64,000 bases of DNA from Tindallia magadiensis (GCF_900113635.1 NZ_FOQA01000007.1:91454-155453); one strand, 5' to 3'. Positions 42,633 through 53,075 are shown, counted from the stretch's first letter. Translations and numbers: made by a program. The notes: generated by a model not told the origin, from the letters alone.

Positions 42633-45566
42633 ATGGAATTAGTCTATAATCAAGAGTATCATGGATTTATATTAGAAGAAAAGAAGGCATTAAATGATTT
42701 AAATGCAGTTGGCTACCTGTTCCGTCATAAAAAAAGTGGTGCGAAACTATTTTATCTATCCTGCCAAGATGATAACAAGGTTTTTTCTGTAACCTTTAGA
42801 ACACCACCGCGAAGTAATAATGGACTGCCACATATATTGGAACACTCGGTACTGTGTGGATCAAGAAAATATCCATTAAAAGATCCTTTTGTAGAACTTG
42901 CAAAAGGATCAATGAATACGTTTTTGAACGCCATGACATTTTCTGATAAGACGATGTATCCAGTAGCAAGTAGAAATAAACAAGATTTTATGAACTTGAT
43001 GGATGTGTATTTAGATAGTGTTTTTTATCCCAATATCTACGAACGGCCAGAAATATTGCAGCAAGAAGGTTGGCATTATGAGTGGAAGCAAGATGTGGAC
43101 GAATTGTCGATCAAAGGGGTAGTGTACAATGAGATGAAAGGCGCTTTTTCTTCTCCGGAGCAGATGTTGTTTCGAAAAACGCAAGAATCTCTATTTCCGG
43201 ATACTCCTTATGGATACGAGTCAGGAGGGGATCCACAGTATATCCCATCACTAACTCAAAAAGAATTTATCGAATACCATAAAGAATATTATCATCCTTC
43301 TAATGCTTATTTTTATTTCTATGGCGACGGAGATATATTGGAACATCTTGAATACTTGAACAAAGAGTACCTGAAAGAGTTTGATGCAATAAAAACAAAC
43401 TCATCAATAAATTGGCAGCAACCGTTTGCTGAGCCAGTAACAAAAATGATTCAATACCCTATATCATCAGAAGAAAAAACTGAAAATAAAACATACCTTA
43501 GTTTGAATATTGTAGTGGGAAATTCAAAAGATCCAGAGCTTCATCTTGCAATGGATATGCTTAACACGATTCTTTTGGGAACATCGGCAGCGCCCTTGAA
43601 GAAAAAATTAATTGAGGCGGAAGTAGGAAGAGATGTTTTTGGTTATTACGATGGTTCGATACAGCAACCAGTTTTTGGGATTGTGGCAAAAAACAGCAAT
43701 GAATCATTGGCAGATCAGTTTCAAAAAGTTATTTTTGAAACATTAAAAGACCTTGTTCAGAACGGGATAGATAAAGCATTAATTGAATCAGTTATTAATT
43801 CTCATGAGTTCAAATTACGAGAAGCCGATTTTGGACGTTATCCCAAAGGATTGATTTACGGGATGAAGTTAATGGAAAGCTGGCTTTACGATGCTGACCC
43901 TTACATTCATCTGGAGTATAGTCCGGTTTTGGAAAGGATAAAAAAATCTCTTAGTGAACCTTATTTCGAAAAGCTTATTCAAACTTATTTATTAGAAAAT
44001 ACACATTGTAGCTTTATTAAAGTGATTCCTGAACCCGGCCTTAATGATAAAAAAGAACAAGCGATAGCAGAGAAACTAAATCAACAAAAGAGCAAAATGT
44101 CTCCAGAAGAAGTTACTGAGCTCGTTGAAGAAAACGCTAAGTTGGAAGCTTGGCAAAACCAGGAAGCATCAATTGAGGAAATAGAGTCGATCCCATTACT
44201 GTCCATTAATGATTTAGAATCAGAGCCTGAAAAAATCCCGATGCAGGTTTCACATTTGGGTCGAGTGCCAGTATTGAAACATCCATTATTTACGAATAAC
44301 ATAGTGTATACAAATTTATACTTTGATGTGAATCAGTTAACCCTTGAAGAAATGCCGACAGTTGGGTTATTGATTAGTCTATTAGGAAGGCTAAGTACTG
44401 AAAGTTTTCATTATGAAGACTTGTCTAATGAAATATACTTGCATACTGGTGGCATTGGGTTTAGTGTAGAAGGGTTTTCGCAAAATGGAGATCCAACAGA
44501 ATATGCGCCTAAAGTTCAACTTCAGGCACGAGCATTAACCCACAAAAGCAAGGAAATGTGGTTTCTAATAGAAGAAATAGGAATGAGAACGAAATGGACA
44601 GAAAAGAAAAGAATAAGAGAAGTGATAAGAGAGATTAAATCTCGACTTGAGATGAGTATTCTTCAAGAAGGACATATGGTGTCAGCTAAAAGAGCACTTT
44701 CCTATCTATCACCGATCGCTCAGTTTCAGGAACTAGTTTCTGGGATAGAGTTTTATCATTACATTTCAGAACTGGAGGAAAATTATGATAATAGGTATGA
44801 AAAGCTCATAACAGAATTTAAAGGACTACAGCATAAAATATTTAATATAAGCAACTTAACGGTAAGCCTTACAGCAGAAGATGACGATATAGAAAAAATG
44901 GACAACCATCTGGCGCACTACTTTCAACAATTAGATCAGACTGAGCCAAAAGAGTCAGCCAAAAGTATTCGATCAACAAATCCAAGAAAAAATGAAGGTA
45001 TGTACCTGTCGAGCGATGTTCAATATGTAGCAAAAGCAGGAAATCTTATAAAAGCTGGTTATAAGTATACGGGAAGCTTACAAGTACTCAAAACCATGAT
45101 AAGTTTAGATTATTTATGGAAAAAAGTAAGAGTAGTTGGTGGAGCTTATGGAGCGATGGCCGGTTTTCAGCGTAATGGAAATATGTATTTGGTTTCTTAT
45201 CGAGATCCTAATTTGGAAGAGACACTGCAAGTATATAAGGATTTAATTGAGTATGTTTCGAATTTTTCAGCGGATGAGAGGGAAATGAGGAAATATATTA
45301 TTGGAACAATGAGTCGCATAGATGCTCCTCTAACTCCTGCCATGAAAGCGGAAAAATCAGATGCTCATTATTTTTCCGGTATCACGCAAGAAGATTTATA
45401 TGAAGAAAGGCAAGCTATTTTATCAACCACTCCGGAGACTATTACATCGCTTGCTGATATGCTTCAGGAAAGTCTTCGTGAAGAATATATTTGTGTGGTA
45501 GGAAATGAAAATAAAATTAAAAAAGCACAGGGAATCTTCCAAAGGCTTGTCCCAGTGCTAAGATAA
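42633..45566 (+). CDS. M16C zinc metallopeptidase (presequence-protease-like)
   Basis: A 977-residue insulinase-type peptidase. The inverted zinc motif HxxEH appears as HILEHSVLCGSRKYP near residue 70, with the third ligand Glu in VVYNEMKGAFSSPEQ. Four-domain length and the M16C-associated middle region (about 430-540) match PreP/Hyp-type oligopeptidases that degrade short peptides inside the cell. ATG 42633 follows GAGAGGAG; an upstream in-frame TTG at 42606 is less likely. No signal peptide is present. It is convergent with the minus-strand operon 24 bases away, with no clear terminator between them. Confidence 0.93.
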   Translation: MELVYNQEYHGFILEEKKALNDLNAVGYLFRHKKSGAKLFYLSCQDDNKVFSVTFRTPPRSNNGLPHILEHSVLCGSRKYPLKDPFVELAKGSMNTFLNAMTFSDKTMYPVASRNKQDFMNLMDVYLDSVFYPNIYERPEILQQEGWHYEWKQDVDELSIKGVVYNEMKGAFSSPEQMLFRKTQESLFPDTPYGYESGGDPQYIPSLTQKEFIEYHKEYYHPSNAYFYFYGDGDILEHLEYLNKEYLKEFDAIKTNSSINWQQPFAEPVTKMIQYPISSEEKTENKTYLSLNIVVGNSKDPELHLAMDMLNTILLGTSAAPLKKKLIEAEVGRDVFGYYDGSIQQPVFGIVAKNSNESLADQFQKVIFETLKDLVQNGIDKALIESVINSHEFKLREADFGRYPKGLIYGMKLMESWLYDADPYIHLEYSPVLERIKKSLSEPYFEKLIQTYLLENTHCSFIKVIPEPGLNDKKEQAIAEKLNQQKSKMSPEEVTELVEENAKLEAWQNQEASIEEIESIPLLSINDLESEPEKIPMQVSHLGRVPVLKHPLFTNNIVYTNLYFDVNQLTLEEMPTVGLLISLLGRLSTESFHYEDLSNEIYLHTGGIGFSVEGFSQNGDPTEYAPKVQLQARALTHKSKEMWFLIEEIGMRTKWTEKKRIREVIREIKSRLEMSILQEGHMVSAKRALSYLSPIAQFQELVSGIEFYHYISELEENYDNRYEKLITEFKGLQHKIFNISNLTVSLTAEDDDIEKMDNHLAHYFQQLDQTEPKESAKSIRSTNPRKNEGMYLSSDVQYVAKAGNLIKAGYKYTGSLQVLKTMISLDYLWKKVRVVGGAYGAMAGFQRNGNMYLVSYRDPNLEETLQVYKDLIEYVSNFSADEREMRKYIIGTMSRIDAPLTPAMKAEKSDAHYFSGITQEDLYEERQAILSTTPETITSLADMLQESLREEYICVVGNENKIKKAQGIFQRLVPVLR

Positions 45567-45590
45567 AATATATAGATGACGATGAGGTTT

Positions 45591-46640
45591 TTAAAAAGAT
45601 ATCTCTTTCATCATGTGAGCGGCGAAATTTGCCGCTCTTTTTTCAATAGAAGGAACCTCCAAAATACTTCCGGGTTCATAGGCGGTAGCTGTGAGACAGA
45701 AAAAAGGAGAAAGATGAAATCCCTTATTAATGTTTAAGGCACCAATCAGCTGCCTAGCAACAGAGTCACTACCCGAGTTGCCAGACACAATAATTGAAAA
45801 AACATATTTATCATAAAAAGACATTGCTCGATATAAGGCTGTCATTCGGTTTATGACAGCTGTTAAATTTGCTGAGATGGCATCATTATAATTTGGACAA
45901 AGCCATAGCAACGCATTAGCTTTTTCCATTGAAGGTAAAATTTCTTTAATCATATCCCCGCCATAAAAACAGCTCTTTTGTTTGCCATAGTATAGGCATG
46001 TCTGGTATTGGCAGCCAATACAGTCAATTAAAGTACCATTTTCTACATGGAACTCCTCTACTTGAACGGATGATAAATTTTGTTTCACCATGTTCCAGAG
46101 TTGAAAGGTGTTAGATGTTTTTTTTGAACTGGCATGTAAAACAGTTATTCTTGGCTTGGCAGAATGAACCATATCATTGTTTAATAATCGGTGCAAAGTT
46201 TGTCTACCTATTTGGTAAACTAGTTCTTTTCTGGGAACACCAGAAGTTTTCTCCCAGCGCCACAAATTTTTAAGGTCTTTGGTCATTTCAAGTAAAGGAT
46301 GACCAATAAAGCGACAACCCTTTTGGTTAAGAATAAAAATAAGACTGGTTGCGAAAGACTTAGTAAACCACTCGTTGTTGCTTTTAACAACTAGCATCGC
46401 TGTACACTTTCTAAAGATAAAAGGGTTTATTGACTCTATTGTTTTCAATAAGTTCAAAAGGGAAAGATTGTTTCCCCACTCGTCTAATTGAATAAAAAAA
46501 ACAAGGCGATTCATTGCAAGAATCTTTTGCTCAGATAAATCGGCAGAGCAAGTGAAGACTTCACAAGGAATACCATCTAGCAATTGATCGGCATAATATT
46601 TTAATTCCTCGGATATTTCAGGCATAATGGCAGTAATCAT
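45591..46640 (-). CDS. Flavodoxin-fold reductase-like protein with Cys cluster (third gene of the 1632-residue-protein operon)
   Basis: A 349-residue protein. The first 150 residues are not recognised. Residues about 165-345 resemble NADPH-dependent FMN reductases and iron-sulfur flavoproteins: RITVLHASSKKTSNTF for the flavin phosphate loop, CIGCQYQTC and a further Cys in QKSCFYGGDM, then LWLCPNYNDAISANLTAVINRM and SIIVSGNSGSD. The CxxC-x4-C-x8-C spacing could hold an Fe-S cluster but is not the classical pattern. ATG overlaps the stop of the preceding dehydrogenase-like gene by one base (TAATG), so the genes are coupled. Substrate unknown. Confidence 0.7.
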   Translation of the reverse strand: MITAIMPEISEELKYYADQLLDGIPCEVFTCSADLSEQKILAMNRLVFFIQLDEWGNNLSLLNLLKTIESINPFIFRKCTAMLVVKSNNEWFTKSFATSLIFILNQKGCRFIGHPLLEMTKDLKNLWRWEKTSGVPRKELVYQIGRQTLHRLLNNDMVHSAKPRITVLHASSKKTSNTFQLWNMVKQNLSSVQVEEFHVENGTLIDCIGCQYQTCLYYGKQKSCFYGGDMIKEILPSMEKANALLWLCPNYNDAISANLTAVINRMTALYRAMSFYDKYVFSIIVSGNSGSDSVARQLIGALNINKGFHLSPFFCLTATAYEPGSILEVPSIEKRAANFAAHMMKEISF

Positions 46641-47911
46641 TATATTTCATCCAACTTTCGCCATGTGTTTTGAAGTTCTGTAAAAACATCGTCAGGTAAG
46701 GAATAGGATTCCCAGAAGTTCCCATAAGAACTGACATAATTTCGACAACCAAAATAAACACCGCCAAGAAAGACCGTGCTATAATGCCAAGATCCATTTA
46801 TTGCAGCAATTAAAGAATAACAGCCTGATGATAAAGCGGGAGCAATATAAGGCTTATAACCTGCTTTACGCACCGACAGGTTAGCGGTTAAGGTTTGCTG
46901 TGTTAAAGTGAGCGATAAGTCTTTGTCATAGTTGATGATTGAATCCATGATAAACAAACCCTTACCATGAGGTCCAAAAGCTCTGCCTTCTGTATGATAG
47001 TGTTTTGTTTCCGGATGCTTTGCCGCGTAATAGTTTGCTCGAGCATTCATAACACCAAGACCAAAACCTTTTACCTGATCAGGAAGTAAACCATTAAAAT
47101 CAAATTCCCCTTTTTCGTTATAATTACTGGACATATAGGCGATTTTACAAAGTTGATCTACTGGGTCAGAAACCACAGCAAATAACCCTTTAAATCCAGC
47201 TGATCTTGCTTTTTTTGCATAAGTACGAATAATATCGGCATTGGCATCTAATTGAGCCATTCTAACGTCGGTGATACCACTGTCTATTTCTGGAATATTT
47301 TTTGCAATGCAAAAAATAAATATGTCGCATTGAAACAGCTCATTTTCAGGAATGATTTCCACTGTAGGATGTTGAAGATAGTTTAAGTCGGCAATTTGAT
47401 TAGCTTCCTGCTCCCAACGTTGCATTTTGGATGAGGATAAATCATAAATGCCTATTGAAGAAATATGGTTTATCCCATGCATACGAAGACCTGTAAGCAA
47501 GGTACCACCAACATCACCAAGACCGGCAATATGAACCCTTTTTCCGGGAATGGCTTTTTTATTGATTTGTTCTTTCCATCGAGGATGGTTTCTATTTAAC
47601 GTGTACAGTTGTCTGCGATTAATACGGTCGTATATCCAAGGGTAATTAACATTGATATCACTTATTTGCAGTTGATGGTCATGGTCCTTGGGAGGATATT
47701 TTTGAATAAAGTCTAAAGATTCCTTTTTAGCTGTAAGCTGCCAAGGTTCTGTAACGCCCATAGATACATAACTGCGGATAGGGTCTCTTTCTACTAACCA
47801 GTAAAGTGGCATTTCTGAGTTCATTGCCTGGTCATTATTACAAGATTTTAATGATGAAATTTTTTGTGTAGATATTAAAATGCAGTTGTTTTCCTCATAA
47901 AAATAGAGCAA
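46640..47911 (-). CDS. Lactate/malate-dehydrogenase-like NAD(P) protein (second gene of operon)
   Basis: A 423-residue protein with an unrecognised N-terminal extension (about residues 1-125), then a Rossmann fold (RVHIAGLGDVGGTLLTGLRMHG) and landmarks of the LDH/MDH family: FIFCIAKNIPE, AVVSDPVDQL at the usual NPVD position, and GRAFGPHGKGLFI, whose His aligns with the catalytic His. The catalytic residues are only loosely conserved, so the substrate is unlikely to be simple lactate or malate. TTG 47911 lies eight bases after AGGAGG. It is 16 bases downstream of the 1632-residue gene. Confidence 0.72.
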   Translation of the reverse strand: MLYFYEENNCILISTQKISSLKSCNNDQAMNSEMPLYWLVERDPIRSYVSMGVTEPWQLTAKKESLDFIQKYPPKDHDHQLQISDINVNYPWIYDRINRRQLYTLNRNHPRWKEQINKKAIPGKRVHIAGLGDVGGTLLTGLRMHGINHISSIGIYDLSSSKMQRWEQEANQIADLNYLQHPTVEIIPENELFQCDIFIFCIAKNIPEIDSGITDVRMAQLDANADIIRTYAKKARSAGFKGLFAVVSDPVDQLCKIAYMSSNYNEKGEFDFNGLLPDQVKGFGLGVMNARANYYAAKHPETKHYHTEGRAFGPHGKGLFIMDSIINYDKDLSLTLTQQTLTANLSVRKAGYKPYIAPALSSGCYSLIAAINGSWHYSTVFLGGVYFGCRNYVSSYGNFWESYSLPDDVFTELQNTWRKLDEI

Positions 47912-47927
47912 GTTTATTTCCTCCTGT

Positions 47928-50900
47928 CTAAGATGTAATGACCATTACTTCTAGTCGTTGTAATAATTCAAGATCTTTTTTCAAGTGTTCTGACGGAGCA
48001 ATGCTAAAATCGTATTCCATATAAGGACCATTATCTGGGTAACGTGGGTAGATAAAAACCTCACCAAGCATCGACAAGGTTAGTTTACGTTCATATAGTT
48101 TTTGGTACTCTTTTTCCAGCACGTGAAGGATTGCAATTGAGTTTTCGATACATACTTGAGACATATTATACAGCTGGAGATTTGAAACACCTTTAATAAA
48201 GCTGGGTGATGTGTAAGGTAGAATCTGATTAATAGAAGGCATTAAATTGCTGTTGGGATATGAACCTCTCCACAAATAGTCTCCGCCGATAAAAGGGTAT
48301 AGCAGCGCTTCATTAAACCAAAGTCGTAATTTAGGAATAAAGTAAGCGCTATCAACCGCACGATTTTGAATTTCCATTAACTCTTTACCACGTCCGGATA
48401 ATAAACCAACAATAATCTTTTTTACGGCTAGGTTTTCTTCTTTTAACAACGGATCTAACCCGCGAATCCGATAACCTTTGTTGAGTAAATCATCCACAAG
48501 AATAACAGGTTTATTAAAAGAGTTTATCATTCGTATCTGATGTTTTAAGTCCAGATAGTAAGGAAAAGATCTAATCGTAAAACTTTTCATATCTGGATTA
48601 AACATTCGCTCTGTATGGAGTGACTTTGTTACTGTGTTTGGAACAATAGTTCTATTTAATACATTGCCAAAAGGAACGCACATTGCCTCTCCTAATTTGC
48701 GAGGGTGTAGTGGTACTGGTGGGACTTCATTCTCATGACATATTTTTTTTATCAAAGTTTCATCAATAATGCTTCGGTCAAAAGAAAGTGTTAAATGACC
48801 GGGATACAATTCAGTTAATACTTTTTGCATGCGTTTTCTGGTATGATTAATAACCTTTTGCACATTGTGATTGCTTTTAAATGGTTCTTTAATGATGGTC
48901 ATAATGTCAAGATTTAAAGTACAGGGATTAGACATATCAACTGTTAACACTGGCTCTTTATCATTGCCATAATCTAATTCAGTAAACCCGTGGAGTTGTA
49001 AAATATCAAATATTTCCGGATGGGTATTCTGATCAATTTTATTTTGAAAAATAGCATACCCATAATCATTTTTTAATGCATAAGCAAGGGTTTCGGTTAA
49101 GATAATTTGATATAAGTTATCATACTGATGATGTTCATTAGCAAAAATTCCATCGATGGCTATAATTCGACCGGTGTATTCTTCTCTTACATAGCCAGAA
49201 ATTTCTCTGTTTTTAAATTCCTGATAGATTTGTTCGGAAGGTATCCAATGGATTGCTGCATACGCAAGAACTTTACCATTTTGTTTTACATCTCTGATGA
49301 GGATTAATCGTCCATTAGGTTTTCTGAAAACAGCTTCTACATTTTTGAACGAATGATTATAATCTTCATGAAAGCTTGAGACGATACTATTGATTAGTTC
49401 GTAAGTAAAGTGATCTCTAATGTCTATGTCCAGAGATATGGTTTGGATAAGTGATTTATATTGTGGTTCATTTCGATATAAGTTTTGTTTGTAAATGAAA
49501 TGTTGACATAGAGGATCGATCATTCTTGAAATATCACGGTTTTCATCAATATAACTACGGATTTGTGAAGAGCTAATATCCTCATACTGTGGAGCCAGAT
49601 TCAGTCGAATAACGGGCTTACTGATTTTGTCTACCAGCTGGTTGAGTCTGGAGTGATGATCCGGAGAATAATCAGCATTTCGACGCTCAAATAAAATGTG
49701 CCCAAAATCAAGGATTGGTGAACCTTTATCGGATCGATAAGCAGAAGCGTTAATCAGTACATCGCTGCCAGCTACTAAATACACTTCTGATATTTGAAAC
49801 AATGATTTTAATTTTTTTAAGTCAGCATTATTTGCAAGATTAATAGGTAGTTCTTCAGGGAAAATAAAAACATGTAATTCATCGGCGATAGACATATTGG
49901 CAATGTTTTTTCTAACTAGATTCGGTTGGGTTCTTTTAGACCAAGAAAACTCGTCAATAGCTAAATACACCTCGAATCCTTTGTTTCGAATAGCTGTAGT
50001 GATTTCTTTATGCCCTAATGTAAAAGGATCGAAGGAACCTGGGAAAAAAGCAATTTTATCCGGAACAGGAATCTCTATAGGTTCATAAAAGAATGCAAAA
50101 TCAGATATAAAACGATAAATATGATTTAAGCTAGATGAGTTCGTTAAAAACAATAAATCATGTTCTTCAATTTCTCTGGTTAATGTTAACATTTTTTTAG
50201 CGATCATCTTAAAAAGAAGTTCTTTTTCTTTTAGTGTTAAGATCGTTGACCCAAAGATATCTTTGCCTAAAACACTGAAAGAAATTTGTTGAATTTGAAG
50301 CTGATTATGGACAAGGCCATTCAATAAAACACCCATCATTTTTCGAAGTCTGCTGTCATATTCATCTTCAGATTCATTGAAAAACTCTTGGTATTTTGGG
50401 AAATTTTCAACAAATACACCAATTGTCTTTAGTAGCAAAGAATTAATTTCTGAATTACCTTGCTTAATTTTCTCTGTTAAATCCATCAATATTTCATCAA
50501 TTTCTACTTGTTTTAGGTAAATAATAATTTGACCAAGATAGTCCGGGATATATTTTGTATGCTGTGCACCATCAATTTCTAAAGCCCGGAGTAATTCGAT
50601 CGCCACATCATTTCGTTGTTCCATTGGCAACTCAGGAAACAGCTTAACTAGTGATTCACCTGCTTGTATTCGGACATTTTCGACGCTACTTACTTTTAAG
50701 AGATTGCAAAAATGCATTGCCGTATAAAGTTTATTGAGAGTTGGATTTTGACTAAGGTAATCCAATAATAGTTCCACATGAATTCTTTTTGTAACCCAAT
50801 TAGTAGCGGTTTTTAGGTTGGTTAAATGAATATCAGGCACTTTGTGAACATCTAACTCATAAAATTCTTGATATGGTTTGATTCTAGCATCTTCAACGAA

Positions 50901-52826
50901 TAACTTCTTAGCGATGCGAAGCATCATGTAGTTTTCTGCAGGGACCGGAGATTTGGATGGTTTATCTGTAAAAATGCTTTTAACAAATTTAATTTGCTGG
51001 CTATCATGAGGAAAATAATCAATCAAATAGTTTAATGATTCGAGAACGGACATTCTAAAGTCAAGGTCTTCACGAAGTGAAGGATGCTTTAAGGAAGAAC
51101 GTACATACTCAAAAAAAACATTTAAAGTAGGATCGCCTGGATACACGGGAATTTCAGGAATTGTTTGTAGAAAATTAATATCCGTAATCTGAGAATAATC
51201 TTGAGATTCCAGAAAAAATTCAACAATAATATTTTTATACTGACTGATATCTTTTTGATCACAATAGGAGAAAAGCTGTGAAACCATATAGGTTAAACTG
51301 TACTGAATCCAATGAGTATGAAGATCGGTTATTTTATGGTCTGGAAAGATAAAGAGTTTCATATATTCACTTAATAAATCAAAGCTGGTAATATCCGGTG
51401 GAGGAAGTTCCACGTCTCCTGGAAGTTCTTTACGGTAATTTTCATCAAATTGGCTAATGATTTGCCCGATCAACTCAGCGCATTGCCTACGAATATCTTC
51501 CTCTGGATGCGTGAGTTTTTCATAAAAAAATCTCATGGAGACAATTTTTTGTTTTTGTGTGAAATATGCATTATATTCCTGGAAAAGATCTAAGTATTTG
51601 CGTAAAACTTTATCATTTTTTTCATTTCGAGCCAGTTCGATAATTTCACTTAATGAATCTTCATCTCGAAATCGATAGAGTAAATGAATATTGTGATGAA
51701 TAGCAAAATATTTAAGGTTTTGAGTTACATCGGTTCCATGCATTAGCGAATAATATTTTTTTTGTGTATTTGTATAAACCTTCATAGGCAGCGAGGGGTC
51801 TGTTTGTATTCCCAGGTCAATCATATAGTCTTCAAAATCCTTTAACTTTGCATAAACACGTTGATACCTTTTTTCTTTGGCTTCATCTAAGTTATCTAAT
51901 TTGCTGAGGATCACCGAGAAAGAATCATCAAGGCTAAAATAAGACATGGTGAAAGGATTTTCGGCGGTAGATTTGTTTTTCACGCGAAAATCAGCATAAA
52001 TTAATATCAAGGATTCAAGTGGAAGATTTTCCAGCTCTAAATCCCATACAGAATGATTTAATGCGACATGACCGATATTAAAGATTTCTCTATTTTTGAA
52101 CCATTGTTCGGTATAATAATAATGTAAGTAAGCAACTCTATTTGTTTCAAAGCTTCTGCATCCAAATTTTCCTAAATCATGACCTGCAGCTGCTCCAGAT
52201 ACCCTACCAACATCGACGGGTATTCCGAGTTCGAAAAGCTGCTTTGCAATTGAGACAGCCAGATAATGAACACCACAGATATGGTCAAGTGTATTGTGAT
52301 GAGTTACTTCAAAATTCAAGCGCATCATTTCATGGATGTACTCTTTTTCAAAAGCTAATAAAAATTGCCTATATTCTTTTGACTGAGATGTGTTTGCGCC
52401 AAGCTCTTCAACGCTTAAACGGAGAGGATGTTTTCCCTGAAAAGAGGTTTGATCATTTACTTTCTTGATTTCTGTAACGACTTTCAGTCCTTCTAAATAG
52501 AGTAAGCAGCCTTGATTATATCGATTGTCTAATTCAATCTCCACCGCATGTGGGAAGGACATGGATAAGGCATATTGATATAAATAATTAAGAGGATCTT
52601 TAGGAGGCGTTTGATTCCAAAGATTAAGAATGATCGGTTTCAAAAGGTTATAAACAGTTTTGCAGCTATAGTCAGCATCCGTAATCATTTTTTTAATTTT
52701 TTTTACAGCAGATGGTTCTTTCAAAAAAGCATCAATTTCACTAGCTTCAATTTCTATATTTTCTAGTAAAGATGTATTTAATAAATGAGTACTCAACATC
52801 TTATGAAAATCTTGATAAGTCTTCAA
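47928..52826 (-). CDS. 1632-residue multidomain protein: HD, helical repeats, NadD-like, GNAT-like, PRTase-like
   Basis: This very large cytoplasmic protein has several readable segments. An HD-type phosphohydrolase region spans about residues 165-330 (HNTLDHICG, AAGHDLGKFG, LNHSVWDLE). A long helical, HEAT-like region follows (about 380-910). A nucleotidyltransferase of the NadD/CoaD type covers about 920-1110, with FFPGSFDPFTLGHKE, AGSDVLINAS and ISSSQIRSYI. A region of about 1130-1310 looks like a GNAT acyltransferase. A phosphoribosyltransferase-like module (about 1340-1530) carries the PRPP-loop motif PVILVDDLLNKGYRIRG. The start is TTG 52826 after AAGGAG. It leads a three-gene operon with a dehydrogenase-like and a flavoprotein-like gene. 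I know no characterised protein with this order; nucleotide or NAD-precursor chemistry is an inference from the domains. Confidence 0.78.
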   Translation of the reverse strand: MKTYQDFHKMLSTHLLNTSLLENIEIEASEIDAFLKEPSAVKKIKKMITDADYSCKTVYNLLKPIILNLWNQTPPKDPLNYLYQYALSMSFPHAVEIELDNRYNQGCLLYLEGLKVVTEIKKVNDQTSFQGKHPLRLSVEELGANTSQSKEYRQFLLAFEKEYIHEMMRLNFEVTHHNTLDHICGVHYLAVSIAKQLFELGIPVDVGRVSGAAAGHDLGKFGCRSFETNRVAYLHYYYTEQWFKNREIFNIGHVALNHSVWDLELENLPLESLILIYADFRVKNKSTAENPFTMSYFSLDDSFSVILSKLDNLDEAKEKRYQRVYAKLKDFEDYMIDLGIQTDPSLPMKVYTNTQKKYYSLMHGTDVTQNLKYFAIHHNIHLLYRFRDEDSLSEIIELARNEKNDKVLRKYLDLFQEYNAYFTQKQKIVSMRFFYEKLTHPEEDIRRQCAELIGQIISQFDENYRKELPGDVELPPPDITSFDLLSEYMKLFIFPDHKITDLHTHWIQYSLTYMVSQLFSYCDQKDISQYKNIIVEFFLESQDYSQITDINFLQTIPEIPVYPGDPTLNVFFEYVRSSLKHPSLREDLDFRMSVLESLNYLIDYFPHDSQQIKFVKSIFTDKPSKSPVPAENYMMLRIAKKLFVEDARIKPYQEFYELDVHKVPDIHLTNLKTATNWVTKRIHVELLLDYLSQNPTLNKLYTAMHFCNLLKVSSVENVRIQAGESLVKLFPELPMEQRNDVAIELLRALEIDGAQHTKYIPDYLGQIIIYLKQVEIDEILMDLTEKIKQGNSEINSLLLKTIGVFVENFPKYQEFFNESEDEYDSRLRKMMGVLLNGLVHNQLQIQQISFSVLGKDIFGSTILTLKEKELLFKMIAKKMLTLTREIEEHDLLFLTNSSSLNHIYRFISDFAFFYEPIEIPVPDKIAFFPGSFDPFTLGHKEITTAIRNKGFEVYLAIDEFSWSKRTQPNLVRKNIANMSIADELHVFIFPEELPINLANNADLKKLKSLFQISEVYLVAGSDVLINASAYRSDKGSPILDFGHILFERRNADYSPDHHSRLNQLVDKISKPVIRLNLAPQYEDISSSQIRSYIDENRDISRMIDPLCQHFIYKQNLYRNEPQYKSLIQTISLDIDIRDHFTYELINSIVSSFHEDYNHSFKNVEAVFRKPNGRLILIRDVKQNGKVLAYAAIHWIPSEQIYQEFKNREISGYVREEYTGRIIAIDGIFANEHHQYDNLYQIILTETLAYALKNDYGYAIFQNKIDQNTHPEIFDILQLHGFTELDYGNDKEPVLTVDMSNPCTLNLDIMTIIKEPFKSNHNVQKVINHTRKRMQKVLTELYPGHLTLSFDRSIIDETLIKKICHENEVPPVPLHPRKLGEAMCVPFGNVLNRTIVPNTVTKSLHTERMFNPDMKSFTIRSFPYYLDLKHQIRMINSFNKPVILVDDLLNKGYRIRGLDPLLKEENLAVKKIIVGLLSGRGKELMEIQNRAVDSAYFIPKLRLWFNEALLYPFIGGDYLWRGSYPNSNLMPSINQILPYTSPSFIKGVSNLQLYNMSQVCIENSIAILHVLEKEYQKLYERKLTLSMLGEVFIYPRYPDNGPYMEYDFSIAPSEHLKKDLELLQRLEVMVITS

Positions 52827-52998
52827 TTGAAAGCTCCTTTCTCTTTTATGAACAGTTTTATAGAGTGCCTATTAGTTTATTATAATTCATTTTACCCAAT
52901 GAAAGAAGAAAGGACTCAGAATAATAGTGATATATCAACTGGAAAATTAAACAGAGTGGCAGAATGAGCGCGCAAACCTTTTTTTAAGAAGTTGAATA

Positions 52999-53007
52999 TG
53001 CTACAAT
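52999..53007 (+). promoter_or_regulatory. Extended -10 promoter of mutS2
   Basis: TGC-TACAAT (52999-53007) lies 68 bases before the mutS2 start codon. A T-rich run stands where a -35 element would be. The rest of the 250-base gap between the divergent genes holds only AT-rich sequence, including a TATAAT on the minus strand near 52875 that could serve the opposite operon. Confidence 0.5.
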
Positions 53008-53075
53008 AGTGTCGGAAATATTCGATTATAAGCAGCACTACGTTATCGGATAAATATCATCACAAGGAGAAAACC

